From the NCBI GenBank assembly GCA_937926175.1, contig CALANV010000025.1, positions 1 through 64,000 of the forward strand: DNA of 64,000 nucleotides, written 5' to 3'. Of this stretch, positions 8,573-16,409 are shown piece after piece. How positions within the stretch are numbered: the first letter of the stretch is position 1; each line of letters opens with the position of its first letter. The notes below the pieces were generated by a model. That model saw only the letters and a list, made by a program, of their open reading frames with translations. It did not search any database and had not been told where the DNA came from. The translations under genes and the position numbers were made by a program. Origin of the DNA: an uncultured Rhodospirillales bacterium (GTDB lineage: Bacteria > Pseudomonadota > Alphaproteobacteria > CACIAM-22H2).

Positions 8573-9537
8573 TGGGCCGTTTCTTCAGTACGGCGCACGT
8601 CTTGAAGCTGCTCGCCCTCGTCGCCCTCGGTTCGGCGATCGCCGATGGCCGGGCGTTCGGGCAGCCGCTCGGCCTCGGCGGGGGCGACCAGCCGATCGAG
8701 ATCGAGGCCCGCGACGGCATCGAGTGGGATCGCCGGGCACAACGCTATATCGCGCGGGGTGATGCGCGCGCCAGGCAGGGCGACACGACGGTCGATGCCG
8801 ACACGCTGACCGCATTCTACAGGCAGAGTGCGAACGGGAAGCCGGGGGCGACGTCGCAGACCGAAATCTACCGCTATCAGGCCGACGGAAACGTCCGCAT
8901 CGCGACGCCAACCCATCGCGCCGTGGGCGACCGTGCCATCTATGACGTCGATACCGGGGTCATGGTCCTGACTGGATCGGCGTTGCGGCTGACGACGCCG
9001 ACCGAGGTGGTAACCGCGCGCGATGCGCTCGAATACTGGGAGCAGCGCCAGGTCGCCGTCGCACGCGGCGATGCGCTCGTCGTCACGCAGGACGGGCGCC
9101 GGCTGCGCGGCGACCTCCTGACGGCGTATTTCGTGCCTCAACCGCGCGATTCCGCATCCGAAGCGTCGCCCGCGCCCCAGACGTCACGGCCCGGCACCGG
9201 ATCGGGCGAGGCGGGCGGGCAGTCCCGTTTGCAGCGCATCGAGGCGTTCGGCAACGTTCATATCTCGACCGAAACGGAGATCGCCGTCGGCGACCGCGGC
9301 ATCTACAATGCGGATACGGGCATCGCCGTCCTCGCCGGCAACGTTCGCATCACGCGCGGGCAGAATCAGCTCAACGGCGATTACGCGGAAGTCAACATGA
9401 ACACGGGAGTCAGTCGGCTGCTGAGCCGGCCGGACAGCGACAATCGCGTCCGCGGTCTCTTCGTCCCCGAAAGCCAGAAGCAACACCCCCCCGCCGAAGC
9501 GCAGCCGGAAACGCCCGCGCAGGAACAGGGCCGGTAG
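8572..9537 (+). CDS. lptA: LPS transport periplasmic protein LptA
   Basis: A 321-aa periplasmic OstA-like bridge protein that carries lipopolysaccharide from LptC to the outer-membrane LptD. An N-terminal signal peptide (about residues 1-28, LLALVALGSAIADGRAFG) precedes repeated OstA beta-strand motifs such as ARQGDTTVDADTLTAFY and AVGDRAIYDVDTGVMVLTGS. It is longer than E. coli LptA (185 aa); a Pro/Ser/Ala-rich spacer near residues 195-215 separates two OstA-like segments and the C-terminal 20 residues are Pro/Gln/Glu-rich. The start is fixed by the 1-base overlap with lptC. Confidence 0.92.
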   Translation: MGRFFSTAHVLKLLALVALGSAIADGRAFGQPLGLGGGDQPIEIEARDGIEWDRRAQRYIARGDARARQGDTTVDADTLTAFYRQSANGKPGATSQTEIYRYQADGNVRIATPTHRAVGDRAIYDVDTGVMVLTGSALRLTTPTEVVTARDALEYWEQRQVAVARGDALVVTQDGRRLRGDLLTAYFVPQPRDSASEASPAPQTSRPGTGSGEAGGQSRLQRIEAFGNVHISTETEIAVGDRGIYNADTGIAVLAGNVRITRGQNQLNGDYAEVNMNTGVSRLLSRPDSDNRVRGLFVPESQKQHPPAEAQPETPAQEQGR

Positions 9538-9541
9538 ATCC

Positions 9542-10336
9542 ATGTCGACCGTCACCAAAGACCAGATCGCCGCCCCCGGTTCTGGCGACCGCAAGCCGCG
9601 CCTGGTCGCGAGCAATCCCGGCCTCATCGCCGCGAATCTCGGCAAACGCTTCAAGAAGCGCCCCGTGGTCCGCGACGTCAGCCTTTCGGTCCAGCGCGGG
9701 GAGGTCGTCGGTCTGCTCGGGCCCAACGGGGCTGGCAAGACGACGTGTTTCTACATGATCACGGGTCTGATTGCGCCCGACTACGGTTCGATCAGGCTGG
9801 ACGGGACCGACATAACGGAGCTGCCGATGTATCGCCGGGCTCGGCTCGGCATCGGCTACCTGCCGCAGGAACCCTCGATCTTCCGCGGATTGTCCGTGGA
9901 GCAGAACGTGCGCGCCGTGCTCGAGGTGGTCGAGTCGGATCCCGAACGTCGGGAGGCCATGCTCGACGATCTTCTTGCGGAGTTCTCGATCACGCATCTT
10001 CGCCGCACGCCGGCGCTTGCGTTGTCGGGCGGCGAGCGTCGCCGGGTCGAGATCGCGCGCGCACTTGCCTCGCAGCCGCACTTCATTCTGCTCGACGAAC
10101 CCTTCGCCGGCATCGATCCGATCGCCGTCGGCGACATCCGCGATCTGGTTCTGCATCTGAAGGATCGCGGCATCGGCGTGCTGATCACGGACCACAATGT
10201 GCGCGAGACGCTCGACATCGTCGATCGTGCCTACATTCTGCACGATGGCCACGTGCTCATGGAGGGCACGCCGGCCGAGATCGTCTCGCACGAAGGCGTG
10301 CGCCGGGTTTACTTGGGGGAAAGATTTAGCCTGTAG
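9542..10336 (+). CDS. lptB: LPS export ABC transporter ATPase LptB
   Basis: A 264-aa cytoplasmic ATPase powering lipopolysaccharide extraction with LptFG (not encoded in this window). Visible motifs are Walker A GPNGAGKTT (about residues 60-68), the Q-loop region YLPQEPSIFRGL, the signature LSGGERRRVEIARAL, Walker B FILLDEPFAGID and the switch-His segment ITDHNVRETL. An N-terminal extension of about 25 residues precedes the ABC fold. It lies 4 bases after lptA and 10 bases before rpoN. Confidence 0.97.
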   Translation: MSTVTKDQIAAPGSGDRKPRLVASNPGLIAANLGKRFKKRPVVRDVSLSVQRGEVVGLLGPNGAGKTTCFYMITGLIAPDYGSIRLDGTDITELPMYRRARLGIGYLPQEPSIFRGLSVEQNVRAVLEVVESDPERREAMLDDLLAEFSITHLRRTPALALSGGERRRVEIARALASQPHFILLDEPFAGIDPIAVGDIRDLVLHLKDRGIGVLITDHNVRETLDIVDRAYILHDGHVLMEGTPAEIVSHEGVRRVYLGERFSL

Positions 10337-10346
10337 GCGTTGATCT

Positions 10347-11849
10347 ATGGCTATCGCACCGCGCCTCGATCTGCGCCAGACGCAGTCTCTGGTGATGACG
10401 CCGCAGCTGCAGCAGGCGATCAAGCTTCTGCAGCTTTCGAACATGGAGCTGGCGGCGTATGTCGAGCAGGAGATCGAACGGAATCCGCTGCTCGACCGCG
10501 ATGAGGGGGAGGATGGTTCGCGTGCCGGCGACGATCCTGGCGCGGAGCCCGAGTCCGCCGCCGAAGACGCGAACCGCTTGGAGGCGGAGCTGTTCGACCC
10601 GATCGACGGGCGCGCCGACGGAACGGATGAGGCACCGCTCGATACGGATTTCAGCAACGTGTGGTCTGACGACGCGGCTGCGGCGCCGATGGAGTGGCGC
10701 GGCAACGGCGGCCGATCGGACTTCGAGGATGCCGAACTCAACCTCGAGCAGACGCTGTCGCGCGACGTTTCGCTGCGCGAGCATCTTCTCACGCAGATCG
10801 GTATCGACCTGACAGATCCCGTCGACCGGATCATTGCGACGCATCTGCTCGACCTGCTCGACGACTCGGGTTATCTCGTCGGCGATCTGGCGCAGATCGC
10901 GTCCGTCCTGAACTGCGACGTCGCGCGCGTGGAGGCGACTCTCGAAAAGCTTCAGCGGCTCGACCCGCCGGGGGTGTTCGCGCGCAACCTCAAGGAATGC
11001 CTGGCGCTGCAGCTACGCGATCGCAACCGGCTCGATCCGGCGATGGCGGCGCTTCTCGACAATCTGGACCTGCTCGCCCGGCGTGACATCGCAGGGCTCA
11101 TGCGCGTCTGCGGTGTCGGCGCCGAGGACATCGCCGACATGGTGGCCGAGATCAAAACCCTGAATCCGAAACCGGGACTTGCCTTCGACCGGACCGTTCT
11201 CCAGCCCATCGTTCCCGACGTGCTGATGCGCCCTGCACCCGGCGGCGGCTGGATCGTGGAGCTCAATCAGGAGACGCTGCCGCGCGTCCTCGTCAACACG
11301 CAGTACTACGCGCGCATCAGCAAGGCGGCGCGCAACAAGGCGGAGAAGGATTTCATCGTCGAGCGCTTCAACGCCGCGAACTGGCTGGTGAAGTCGCTGC
11401 ATCAGCGCGCACAGACGATTCTGAAGGTCGCGACCGAGATCGTGCGCCAGCAGGATGCGTTCTTCCGGCACGGCGTGCGGTATCTTCGCCCGCTCGTGCT
11501 TCGCGACATTGCGACAGCGATCGAGATGCACGAGTCGACGGTGAGCCGGGTCACGACCAACAAGTATCTTGCCGCGCCGCACGGGATCTACGAACTCAAG
11601 TATTTCTTCACATCGGCAATCGCCAGCGCTTCCGGCGGCGAGGCGCATTCGGCCGAGGCCGTGCGGGCCCGCATCAGGACGCTGATCGAGTCCGAGAGTC
11701 CGGACCAGGTTCTTTCGGACGACAAGCTCGTCGAACTTCTCCGCAAGGACGGCGTGGACATAGCCCGCCGGACGGTCGCGAAGTACCGCGAGGCAATGCG
11801 CATTCCCTCTTCCGTGCAGCGTCGCCGGGAAAAATCGCTTCGGCTTTAA
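10347..11849 (+). CDS. rpoN: RNA polymerase sigma-54 factor
   Basis: A 500-aa sigma-54. Region I is Gln/Leu-rich (LDLRQTQSLVMTPQLQQAIK from residue 6), region II is an acidic linker (about residues 50-130), and region III contains the core-binding domain, the helix-turn-helix (ATAIEMHESTVSRVTTNKYL) and the RpoN box ARRTVAKYRE near the C-terminus that reads the -24 element. It follows lptB closely and precedes hpf and ptsN. Its presence is relevant to the sigma-54 promoter and activator found at 18.2-19.8 kb. Confidence 0.98.
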   Translation: MAIAPRLDLRQTQSLVMTPQLQQAIKLLQLSNMELAAYVEQEIERNPLLDRDEGEDGSRAGDDPGAEPESAAEDANRLEAELFDPIDGRADGTDEAPLDTDFSNVWSDDAAAAPMEWRGNGGRSDFEDAELNLEQTLSRDVSLREHLLTQIGIDLTDPVDRIIATHLLDLLDDSGYLVGDLAQIASVLNCDVARVEATLEKLQRLDPPGVFARNLKECLALQLRDRNRLDPAMAALLDNLDLLARRDIAGLMRVCGVGAEDIADMVAEIKTLNPKPGLAFDRTVLQPIVPDVLMRPAPGGGWIVELNQETLPRVLVNTQYYARISKAARNKAEKDFIVERFNAANWLVKSLHQRAQTILKVATEIVRQQDAFFRHGVRYLRPLVLRDIATAIEMHESTVSRVTTNKYLAAPHGIYELKYFFTSAIASASGGEAHSAEAVRARIRTLIESESPDQVLSDDKLVELLRKDGVDIARRTVAKYREAMRIPSSVQRRREKSLRL

Positions 11850-11938
11850 CGAATGACCGCAACACCCGGATATGGCCTAGCTTGGCCACGAGAGGTGTTT
11901 TAGGATGAGCAGGCCGGTTGAGCGGCGGCCGAGTTCTA

Positions 11939-11967
11939 TTGACTTAAATTTGAGCCGTGACTATGGT
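11939..11967 (+). promoter_or_regulatory. sigma-70-like promoter upstream of hpf
   Basis: TTGACT (11939-11944), 17-base spacer, TATGGT (11962-11967), in the 194-base gap between rpoN and hpf. It would let hpf-ptsN be expressed apart from rpoN. Sequence match only. Confidence 0.45.
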
Positions 11968-12043
11968 CCGCGACCTCGTAGATAGGGCGCCCTCCTCTTG
12001 ATAGAAGGCGCAGCATCGCATCGGATCATCTATCATCGGCATT

Positions 12044-12640
12044 ATGCAGCTTTCCGTGAGCGGTAAGCACATCGACGTTGGCGAAAGCCTGCGTGGTCAT
12101 GTCGACGCGACGTTGCACACGGTCGTGGACCGCTGTTTCGACGCTGCGATCGAGGCGAAGGTCGTGTCTGCGCGGGAGCGTCATCCGTTTCACGCCGATG
12201 TGTCGGTCCATGTGGCGCGCAACGTGATGGTTCAGAGTCATGGTGAGGCCTCTGATGCATATGCAGCGTTCGGTGGTGCGGCAGCACGCCTCGAGGCGCG
12301 CCTGCAGCGCTGCAAGGGGCGCTTGCTCGGACGCCGCAAGGCTCGGCAGACGGAAAAGCGGGGCGAGCCTGCGCAACACTGCATTCTGGCACCGGATGCC
12401 GGGGAGCAGGCCGAGGATCCCGAGCACGGACAGCCCGCCGTCGTCGTGGAGCAGCCGTCCGAGATTGCGGCGCTTACCGTCGGCGAAGCCGTCTTGCGGA
12501 CGGATCTGGGCGATCAGCCGGTGCTGATGTTCCGCAACGTCGCCCACGGTCGCCCGAACGTCGTCTACCGGCGGCGTAACGGTGCGATCGGCTGGATCGA
12601 TCCGCAGCCGGCCGTCTCACTCAGCAGTCGCCCGGCCTGA
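12044..12640 (+). CDS. hpf: long-form ribosome hibernation promoting factor
   Basis: A 198-aa long HPF. The N-terminal domain (residues 1-100) has the YfiA/HPF fold with MQLSVSGKHIDVGESLRGHV and the basic region around LEARLQRCKGRLLGRRKARQ. A linker leads to the C-terminal dimerisation domain (about residues 143-190, ALTVGEAVLRTDLGDQPVLMFRN). The long form dimerises 70S ribosomes into 100S particles in stationary phase. Located between rpoN and ptsN as in most proteobacteria. Confidence 0.93.
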   Translation: MQLSVSGKHIDVGESLRGHVDATLHTVVDRCFDAAIEAKVVSARERHPFHADVSVHVARNVMVQSHGEASDAYAAFGGAAARLEARLQRCKGRLLGRRKARQTEKRGEPAQHCILAPDAGEQAEDPEHGQPAVVVEQPSEIAALTVGEAVLRTDLGDQPVLMFRNVAHGRPNVVYRRRNGAIGWIDPQPAVSLSSRPA

Positions 12641-12665
12641 TCCTGGGCCAGCCAAGAAGGTTGAT

Positions 12666-13133
12666 ATGGAGATTTCCGAACTACTGACTCCGGGAGCGGT
12701 CATCGCGAATTTGCGTGTGACCAGCAAGAAGCAGGCACTCCAGGAGATTGCAAAGAAGGCCGCCGAGATCACCGGCGAACACGAACGGGCCATCTTCGAC
12801 GTCCTGCTCGAACGTGAGCGTCTCGGCACGACCGGCGTCGGCGGCGGCGTCGCCATCCCGCACGGCAAGCTGCCGAGCATCAGCCGTCTTTACGGCGTGT
12901 TCGCGCGGCTGGAGAAGCCGATCGACTTCGAGTCGATCGACGAGCAACCCGTCGATCTCATCTTTGCGCTGCTCGCACCCGGCACGGCCGGCGCCGACCA
13001 TCTGAAGGCGTTGGCACGCGTGTCGCGGCTACTGCGTGACCGCAAAGTCTGTGAGAAGCTGCGCGGATCGGATACGGCGGATGCGCTCTATGCGCTGCTG
13101 ACCGAACATACGGCCAGCAGCCACGCCGCCTGA
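12666..13133 (+). CDS. ptsN: nitrogen-regulatory PTS EIIA protein
   Basis: A 155-aa EIIA-Ntr domain of the nitrogen phosphotransferase system, accepting phosphate from NPr and modulating potassium and nitrogen responses. The start is the ATG at 12666 (MEISELLTPG), with AGAAGG just upstream. The phosphorylated His is H66 in GVAIPHGKL, matching the family. Last gene of the lpt-rpoN unit; a convergent hairpin follows. Confidence 0.95.
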   Translation: MEISELLTPGAVIANLRVTSKKQALQEIAKKAAEITGEHERAIFDVLLERERLGTTGVGGGVAIPHGKLPSISRLYGVFARLEKPIDFESIDEQPVDLIFALLAPGTAGADHLKALARVSRLLRDRKVCEKLRGSDTADALYALLTEHTASSHAA

Positions 13134-13158
13134 GCGTCCGTCATCGCCGATGCATGTT

Positions 13159-13178
13159 CCGGCGCCCGGCGGCGCCGG
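13159..13178. terminator. bidirectional hairpin between ptsN and the DUF1150 gene
   Basis: CCGGCGCC-CGGC-GGCGCCGG forms a perfect 8-bp GC stem with a 4-base loop in the 54-base gap between two convergent genes. A short T-rich stretch (TGTTTCC) follows on the plus strand. Position and symmetry suggest a shared terminator. Confidence 0.6.
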
Positions 13179-13187
13179 CTGTTTCCA

Positions 13188-13403
13188 TTAATGTGCGCTC
13201 AGCGGTTCAAGCCCGTGCTGCCGCACGAGCGCCATCGCCAGCTCGCGCGAATCGACGAGGGCGACCTCGGTACCGTCGGCCGCATGGACAGCGACGCGCT
13301 TCACGCCGTTGCGGACGACCGGCTTGATATAAGCGACATCCTGCAGGCCGAGGGCAGCGAATGCCTGCGGCGACATGTTGGCATGGTTGGTCGACTTATC
13401 CAT
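13188..13403 (-). CDS. DUF1150 family protein
   Basis: A 71-aa protein of the alphaproteobacterial DUF1150 family, of unknown function. The conserved pattern includes LGLQDVAYIKPV, a central AADGTEVALVDSRELA and an amphipathic C-terminus (MALVRQHGLEPLSAH). It starts 25 bases after the Hsp20 gene on the same strand. Pairing with a small heat-shock protein is recurrent in alphaproteobacteria and suggests heat-induced co-expression. Confidence 0.88.
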   Translation of the reverse strand: MDKSTNHANMSPQAFAALGLQDVAYIKPVVRNGVKRVAVHAADGTEVALVDSRELAMALVRQHGLEPLSAH

Positions 13404-13428
13404 CGATGCTAACTCCCTGACACCCCGA

Positions 13429-13881
13429 TCAGGCGGCGTCGATCTTCTTCAACTGCGGCGTCCGGGTCTGGGCCGTCTTGATCTCGATCGTCTGGACCCG
13501 GGTCGCGGCCATTGGACGGACCAGATCGATGTGGAGAAGGCCGTTGTCGAGCGTCGCGCCCGTCACCTCGATGCCGTCCGCCAGCACGAAACTGCGCTGG
13601 AACTGGCGTGCGGCAATGCCGCGATGGAGGAAGACACGGTTCGGATCGTCGGCCTGCTTGCCGCGGATTACCAGCTGATTGTCCTCCAATTGCACCGAGA
13701 GGTCTTCGCGGTTGAATCCGGCCACGGCCAACGTGATCCGGAAGCCCGAATCACCGACCTGCTCGATGTTGTAGGGCGGATAGCTGTCGGCCGCCGATTT
13801 GGCGATGCGGTCGAGCGTACGCTCGAACTGCTCGAAGCCGAGCAGCAAGGGATGGTTGAACAGCGACAGGCGCGTCGTCAT
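13429..13881 (-). CDS. small heat-shock protein Hsp20
   Basis: A 150-aa alpha-crystallin-type holdase chaperone that keeps unfolding proteins from aggregating. The alpha-crystallin domain spans about residues 35-130, with FRITLAVAGFNREDLSVQLEDNQLVIRGKQ and the typical GLLHIDLVRP near its end. The C-terminal tail lacks an obvious IxI motif but has VQTIEIK. First gene of a two-gene unit with DUF1150. The start is set by GGAGG 7 bases upstream, and this ribosome site is buried in a ROSE-like hairpin. Confidence 0.95.
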   Translation of the reverse strand: MTTRLSLFNHPLLLGFEQFERTLDRIAKSAADSYPPYNIEQVGDSGFRITLAVAGFNREDLSVQLEDNQLVIRGKQADDPNRVFLHRGIAARQFQRSFVLADGIEVTGATLDNGLLHIDLVRPMAATRVQTIEIKTAQTRTPQLKKIDAA

Positions 13882-13974
13882 TCGGCATCCTCCATGGTCC
13901 GAGCAATGCCAGTCATGCTGACCGGACCCGTTGCCGGCGTCCGGCCGACGGTCCCGCAGGGGGCACCGCCACTG
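13882..13974 (-). promoter_or_regulatory. ROSE-like RNA thermometer in the hsp20 5' leader
   Basis: The leader folds into successive hairpins: a long CCGTCGGCCGG/CCGGCAACGG stem, a GTCA-GCA-TGAC stem, and a last hairpin at 13884-13910. In the last, GGCAT pairs with ATGCC, and the upper stem brings ATTGCTC opposite the GGAGG ribosome site with one bulged G. UUGCU opposite AGGA with a bulged G is the signature of ROSE elements, which melt on heating to expose the ribosome site of small heat-shock genes in alpha- and gammaproteobacteria. Pairing was done by eye. Confidence 0.7.
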
Positions 13975-13980
13975 CCCTCT

Positions 13981-14009
13981 ATATGGTCCCGTTTGTCCGC
14001 GTGATCAAG
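13981..14009 (-). promoter_or_regulatory. RpoH (sigma-32) promoter for hsp20
   Basis: On the minus strand, CTTGAT (14009-14004) and GACCATAT (13988-13981) are spaced as in sigma-32 promoters (CTTGAAA, about 14 bases, CCCCATAT). Transcription would start near 13974, giving a leader of about 93 bases that holds the ROSE-like hairpins. Confidence 0.65.
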
Positions 14010-14311
14010 ACGTTACGGTCCGGTGCGCCGCCGCCGTCTGTCCCGGCCCCGATGCAAGTCGCGGCCGTGCCGATCGTCCGTCGTGGCGCAGCGGACGCCA
14101 TAGACGCAAAATATTGGGAAAATATAAAAAAGAAAAATCAATCATATATTACGTATAAAATGGATTATTTTCTTGGTAGATCGATCAACTTGCAATTCAA
14201 CCATGAGTTTTGATTATGGCGAATTATGGTTTCGTTTAATTCTTTCACGCTTTGTTAACCGTATTCGCCAAGGCTCGGCAGCATCGAACGCCAACACGTG
14301 GAGTACACGCG
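14010..14311. other. AT-rich intergenic region upstream of the beta-helix gene
   Basis: No gene is seen here. From about 14105 to 14290 the sequence is strikingly AT-rich for this genome, with A-tracts at 14105-14160 (AAAATATTGGG, ATATAAAAAAG) and ATTATGG repeated at 14213-14219 and 14223-14229, exactly one helical turn apart. This could be a curved promoter with UP-like elements, an H-NS/Ros-type silencer target, or an insertion scar. The following gene starts at 14312 with GGAG 8 bases upstream. Confidence 0.5.
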
Positions 14312-15460
14312 ATGAGCCGAGTCTTTTATGTCGATGCGCTGAACGGGTCCGACGCCAACGCCGGCACCGCGCCGGAAGCGGCCTGGCAGTCGATCGACAT
14401 GGTCAACAGCGCCAGCCTCCAGCCCGGCGACACGGTTCTCTTCGCGCGCGGCAGAACCTGGGAAGGGACGCTGAAGGTCGACGAGTCGGGGACGGCCGAC
14501 GCGCCGATCACCTTCGGCGCCTATGGCGAGGGGGCGGCGCCGATCATCGACGGCGGCGACCACGCCATCGTCGGTGAGAACAAGCACCATATCGTCGTGC
14601 AGGGACTCGACCTGCGGAATACCGACGACGTCGCGATCTTCGTCAGCGACTCGAGCCATTGGACCTTCGATCAGCTCAATTTCGACCACACCGGCGTCGA
14701 GCGGACCAAGGGCGGCGGCGGCATCCAATCCTGGTACAGCGACGAGATGACCGTCTCGAACTCCACGTTCACGAACGTGACGGGCGACAGCCTGTGGTTC
14801 TGGGACACGGACGGTCTCAGGATCCTCAACAATCACTTCAATACCAACCAGGGCGGCACGGCCGACAACGTCCATATCTACGACGCCACGAATTTCGAGA
14901 TTCGCGGCAACTACATGGACATGAGCGGGGATACCAACAGCGGCAAGGGCAACCTGCTGCTGCAGAATTCCCATGACGGCGTGGTCGCGGGGAATATCTT
15001 CAACGGCGGCGCGTTCGGCCTCAGCGTTCATGCGAGCAACGCGACGGTCGAGGGGAACCGCTTCATCGGCCACAACAAGGCCAAGTGGTCGGCCGGGATC
15101 CTCAGCGGCAATCACAACGATGTCGAGAATCTGACGATCCAGGGCAACCTGTTCGAGGACAGTCGGGCGGGGATCTACCTGTTCGGCAAGAACGACCGCG
15201 AAGGCATCACGATCCAGGGCAACGTCTTCGAGAACCCGCACGACGCGGCGCTGAAGGTCGGTCGTTCGACGCCGCTCGGCGGATCGTTCGCTCACAACAT
15301 CATGATCGCGCAGAACGGTGCCGCCCTCACCAAGGTGAGCGGTTCGAAAGGCGACGACTGGATCGAGACCGAGAACGTGACGGCGACCGATATGATTCCG
15401 GTCGCAGCCGAGATCTACACGCGGTTCGGCCTCGATCCCGCCCAGTATCTCACGACCTGA
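14312..15460 (+). CDS. right-handed parallel beta-helix protein
   Basis: A 382-aa protein of the right-handed parallel beta-helix (pectate-lyase-like) type. The N-terminus FYVDALNGSDANAGTAPEAAWQSI is the cap seen in many carbohydrate-active beta-helix proteins. Many rungs of the form N-x-I/F-x-G-N-x-F follow (for example LTIQGNLFEDSRAGIYLFG and ITIQGNVFENPHDAALKVG). There is no Sec signal peptide, so it is either cytoplasmic or exported by a signal-less route; no RTX repeats are visible. Substrate and catalytic residues cannot be assigned. It stands alone behind an AT-rich promoter region and ends at a strong terminator, next to the amyloid-like cluster. Confidence 0.8.
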   Translation: MSRVFYVDALNGSDANAGTAPEAAWQSIDMVNSASLQPGDTVLFARGRTWEGTLKVDESGTADAPITFGAYGEGAAPIIDGGDHAIVGENKHHIVVQGLDLRNTDDVAIFVSDSSHWTFDQLNFDHTGVERTKGGGGIQSWYSDEMTVSNSTFTNVTGDSLWFWDTDGLRILNNHFNTNQGGTADNVHIYDATNFEIRGNYMDMSGDTNSGKGNLLLQNSHDGVVAGNIFNGGAFGLSVHASNATVEGNRFIGHNKAKWSAGILSGNHNDVENLTIQGNLFEDSRAGIYLFGKNDREGITIQGNVFENPHDAALKVGRSTPLGGSFAHNIMIAQNGAALTKVSGSKGDDWIETENVTATDMIPVAAEIYTRFGLDPAQYLTT

Positions 15461-15485
15461 TCGCCTGAGCGTCCCGGGCACGCGC

Positions 15486-15519
15486 GGGGCCGGCCGACGG
15501 GCCGGCCCCGTTCTTCTTT
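15486..15519 (+). terminator. rho-independent terminator of the beta-helix gene
   Basis: GGGGCCGGCC-GACG-GGCCGGCCCC (15486-15509) is a perfect 10-bp stem with a 4-base loop followed by GTTCTTCTTT. It lies 26 bases after the stop codon. Confidence 0.85.
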
Positions 15520-15536
15520 CGCCCGACGGTCACGGG

Positions 15537-15842
15537 TCACCGTTCACGGCCGCTTCTGATCTGGACGATCACATCCGAAGACAGGTTGCGCCGGCCGCGG
15601 CGAACTTCGTCCCACAGGATCACCGCCGGCGTGTACGGCATGCCGCTGTCGACGGACGGCGCCGGCGTTCCCCGGGCCCTTGCGCGATCGAGGGCGTCGA
15701 TCGCCAGCGCACCGCCGAGAACCGCCGGGCCGCCCACCGCCGGCCGGGCCGGCGACGGCGCTTGCGCGTAGGCACGGACCTGCACAGCAAATGCCGTCGT
15801 CAGCGCCAGGGCGATCGCCGCAGTGATCGGTCGAGGCGGCAC
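15537..15842 (-). CDS. small secreted protein of the amyloid-like cluster
   Basis: A 101-aa protein, probably starting at the GTG at 15842, with a Sec signal peptide (residues 1-27, ITAAIALALTTAFAVQVRAYA) and no recognised domain. Residues 46-58 read L-AIDA-L-DRA-R-A-R-G, matching a motif shared with the products of 15863-16387 and 17176-17520. The C-terminal half is moderately basic (RRGRRNLSSDVIVQIRSGRER). Last gene of the minus-strand unit, 20 bases after the previous stop. Function unknown; I infer a role in assembly or processing from position only. Confidence 0.6.
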   Translation of the reverse strand: MPPRPITAAIALALTTAFAVQVRAYAQAPSPARPAVGGPAVLGGALAIDALDRARARGTPAPSVDSGMPYTPAVILWDEVRRGRRNLSSDVIVQIRSGRER

Positions 15843-15862
15843 GGTCGTGTTTCCGGCGGTAC

Positions 15863-16387
15863 CTAGCGCCGGATCAGGCCGTTCATGCGCGCGATGTCAA
15901 AAAGCCGGGTGTCGGCGACGACCGAGCGGATCACGCCGGCAAGCCCCGAAACGTTGACATCGGCAACCATGAGTGACCGGATGACCTGCCCGTCGGCGGC
16001 GTTGCGGACCGAATGGATCAGGAAGTTCGGGCCGGCATTCGTCGTCACTTGGGTCAGATCGCCGTTGGCCGTCGTCGACAGCAGAACTTCGCCCGGAAGA
16101 TCAGCCGACAACGAAGCGCCCGATCCGCCGAGATGCCATTCGCCGAGACTCACGGTATGAGCGATCCCGTTGATCTCGTGCAGAAGGTCGTAGCGGACCC
16201 AGATGTCGAAGCCGCTCGCCCGCATCTGATCGAGCTCGCGATCCGGCAACGGCGCAAACGCATCGAAGGCCGTGAGCGCTGCGGCCGAGGCGGTCGGTAC
16301 GCTTGTAACGATGCCTGCCGCGCAGGCCAGCGCGAAGGCGAATCCGGCAAGGCGACGCGATCGTCCAGCAGTTTTCTTCGGGAACAC
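15863..16387 (-). CDS. secreted protein with leader-like motif, amyloid-like cluster
   Basis: A 174-aa exported protein of unknown family. I chose the GTG at 16387 because GGGAGGA lies 7 bases upstream; an ATG at 16402 would add five residues. A signal peptide covers residues 1-36 (LAGFAFALACAAGIVTSVPTASA). Then comes L47-PDRE-L-DQM-R-A-S-G59, which aligns with the double-glycine type leader L-S-x2-E-L-x2-I-x-G-G, with A-S in place of G-G. The remainder is beta-strand-like with no repeats. It follows the C39 peptidase gene by 22 bases. By position it could correspond to an accessory Fap component such as FapE, but I see no sequence support for that. Confidence 0.65.
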   Translation of the reverse strand: MFPKKTAGRSRRLAGFAFALACAAGIVTSVPTASAAALTAFDAFAPLPDRELDQMRASGFDIWVRYDLLHEINGIAHTVSLGEWHLGGSGASLSADLPGEVLLSTTANGDLTQVTTNAGPNFLIHSVRNAADGQVIRSLMVADVNVSGLAGVIRSVVADTRLFDIARMNGLIRR

Positions 16388-16409
16388 CGTCAGTCCTCCC
16401 ATGACCGCA

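Noticed and set aside
13007..13025. TGGCACGCGTGTCGC within ptsN as a sigma-54 site
   Set aside because: It is inside coding sequence and the -12 element lacks TTGC.
13983..14213. 75-76-codon frames in the AT-rich intergenic region
   Set aside because: They run across the RpoH promoter and A-tracts; composition is not coding-like and no ribosome site is present.
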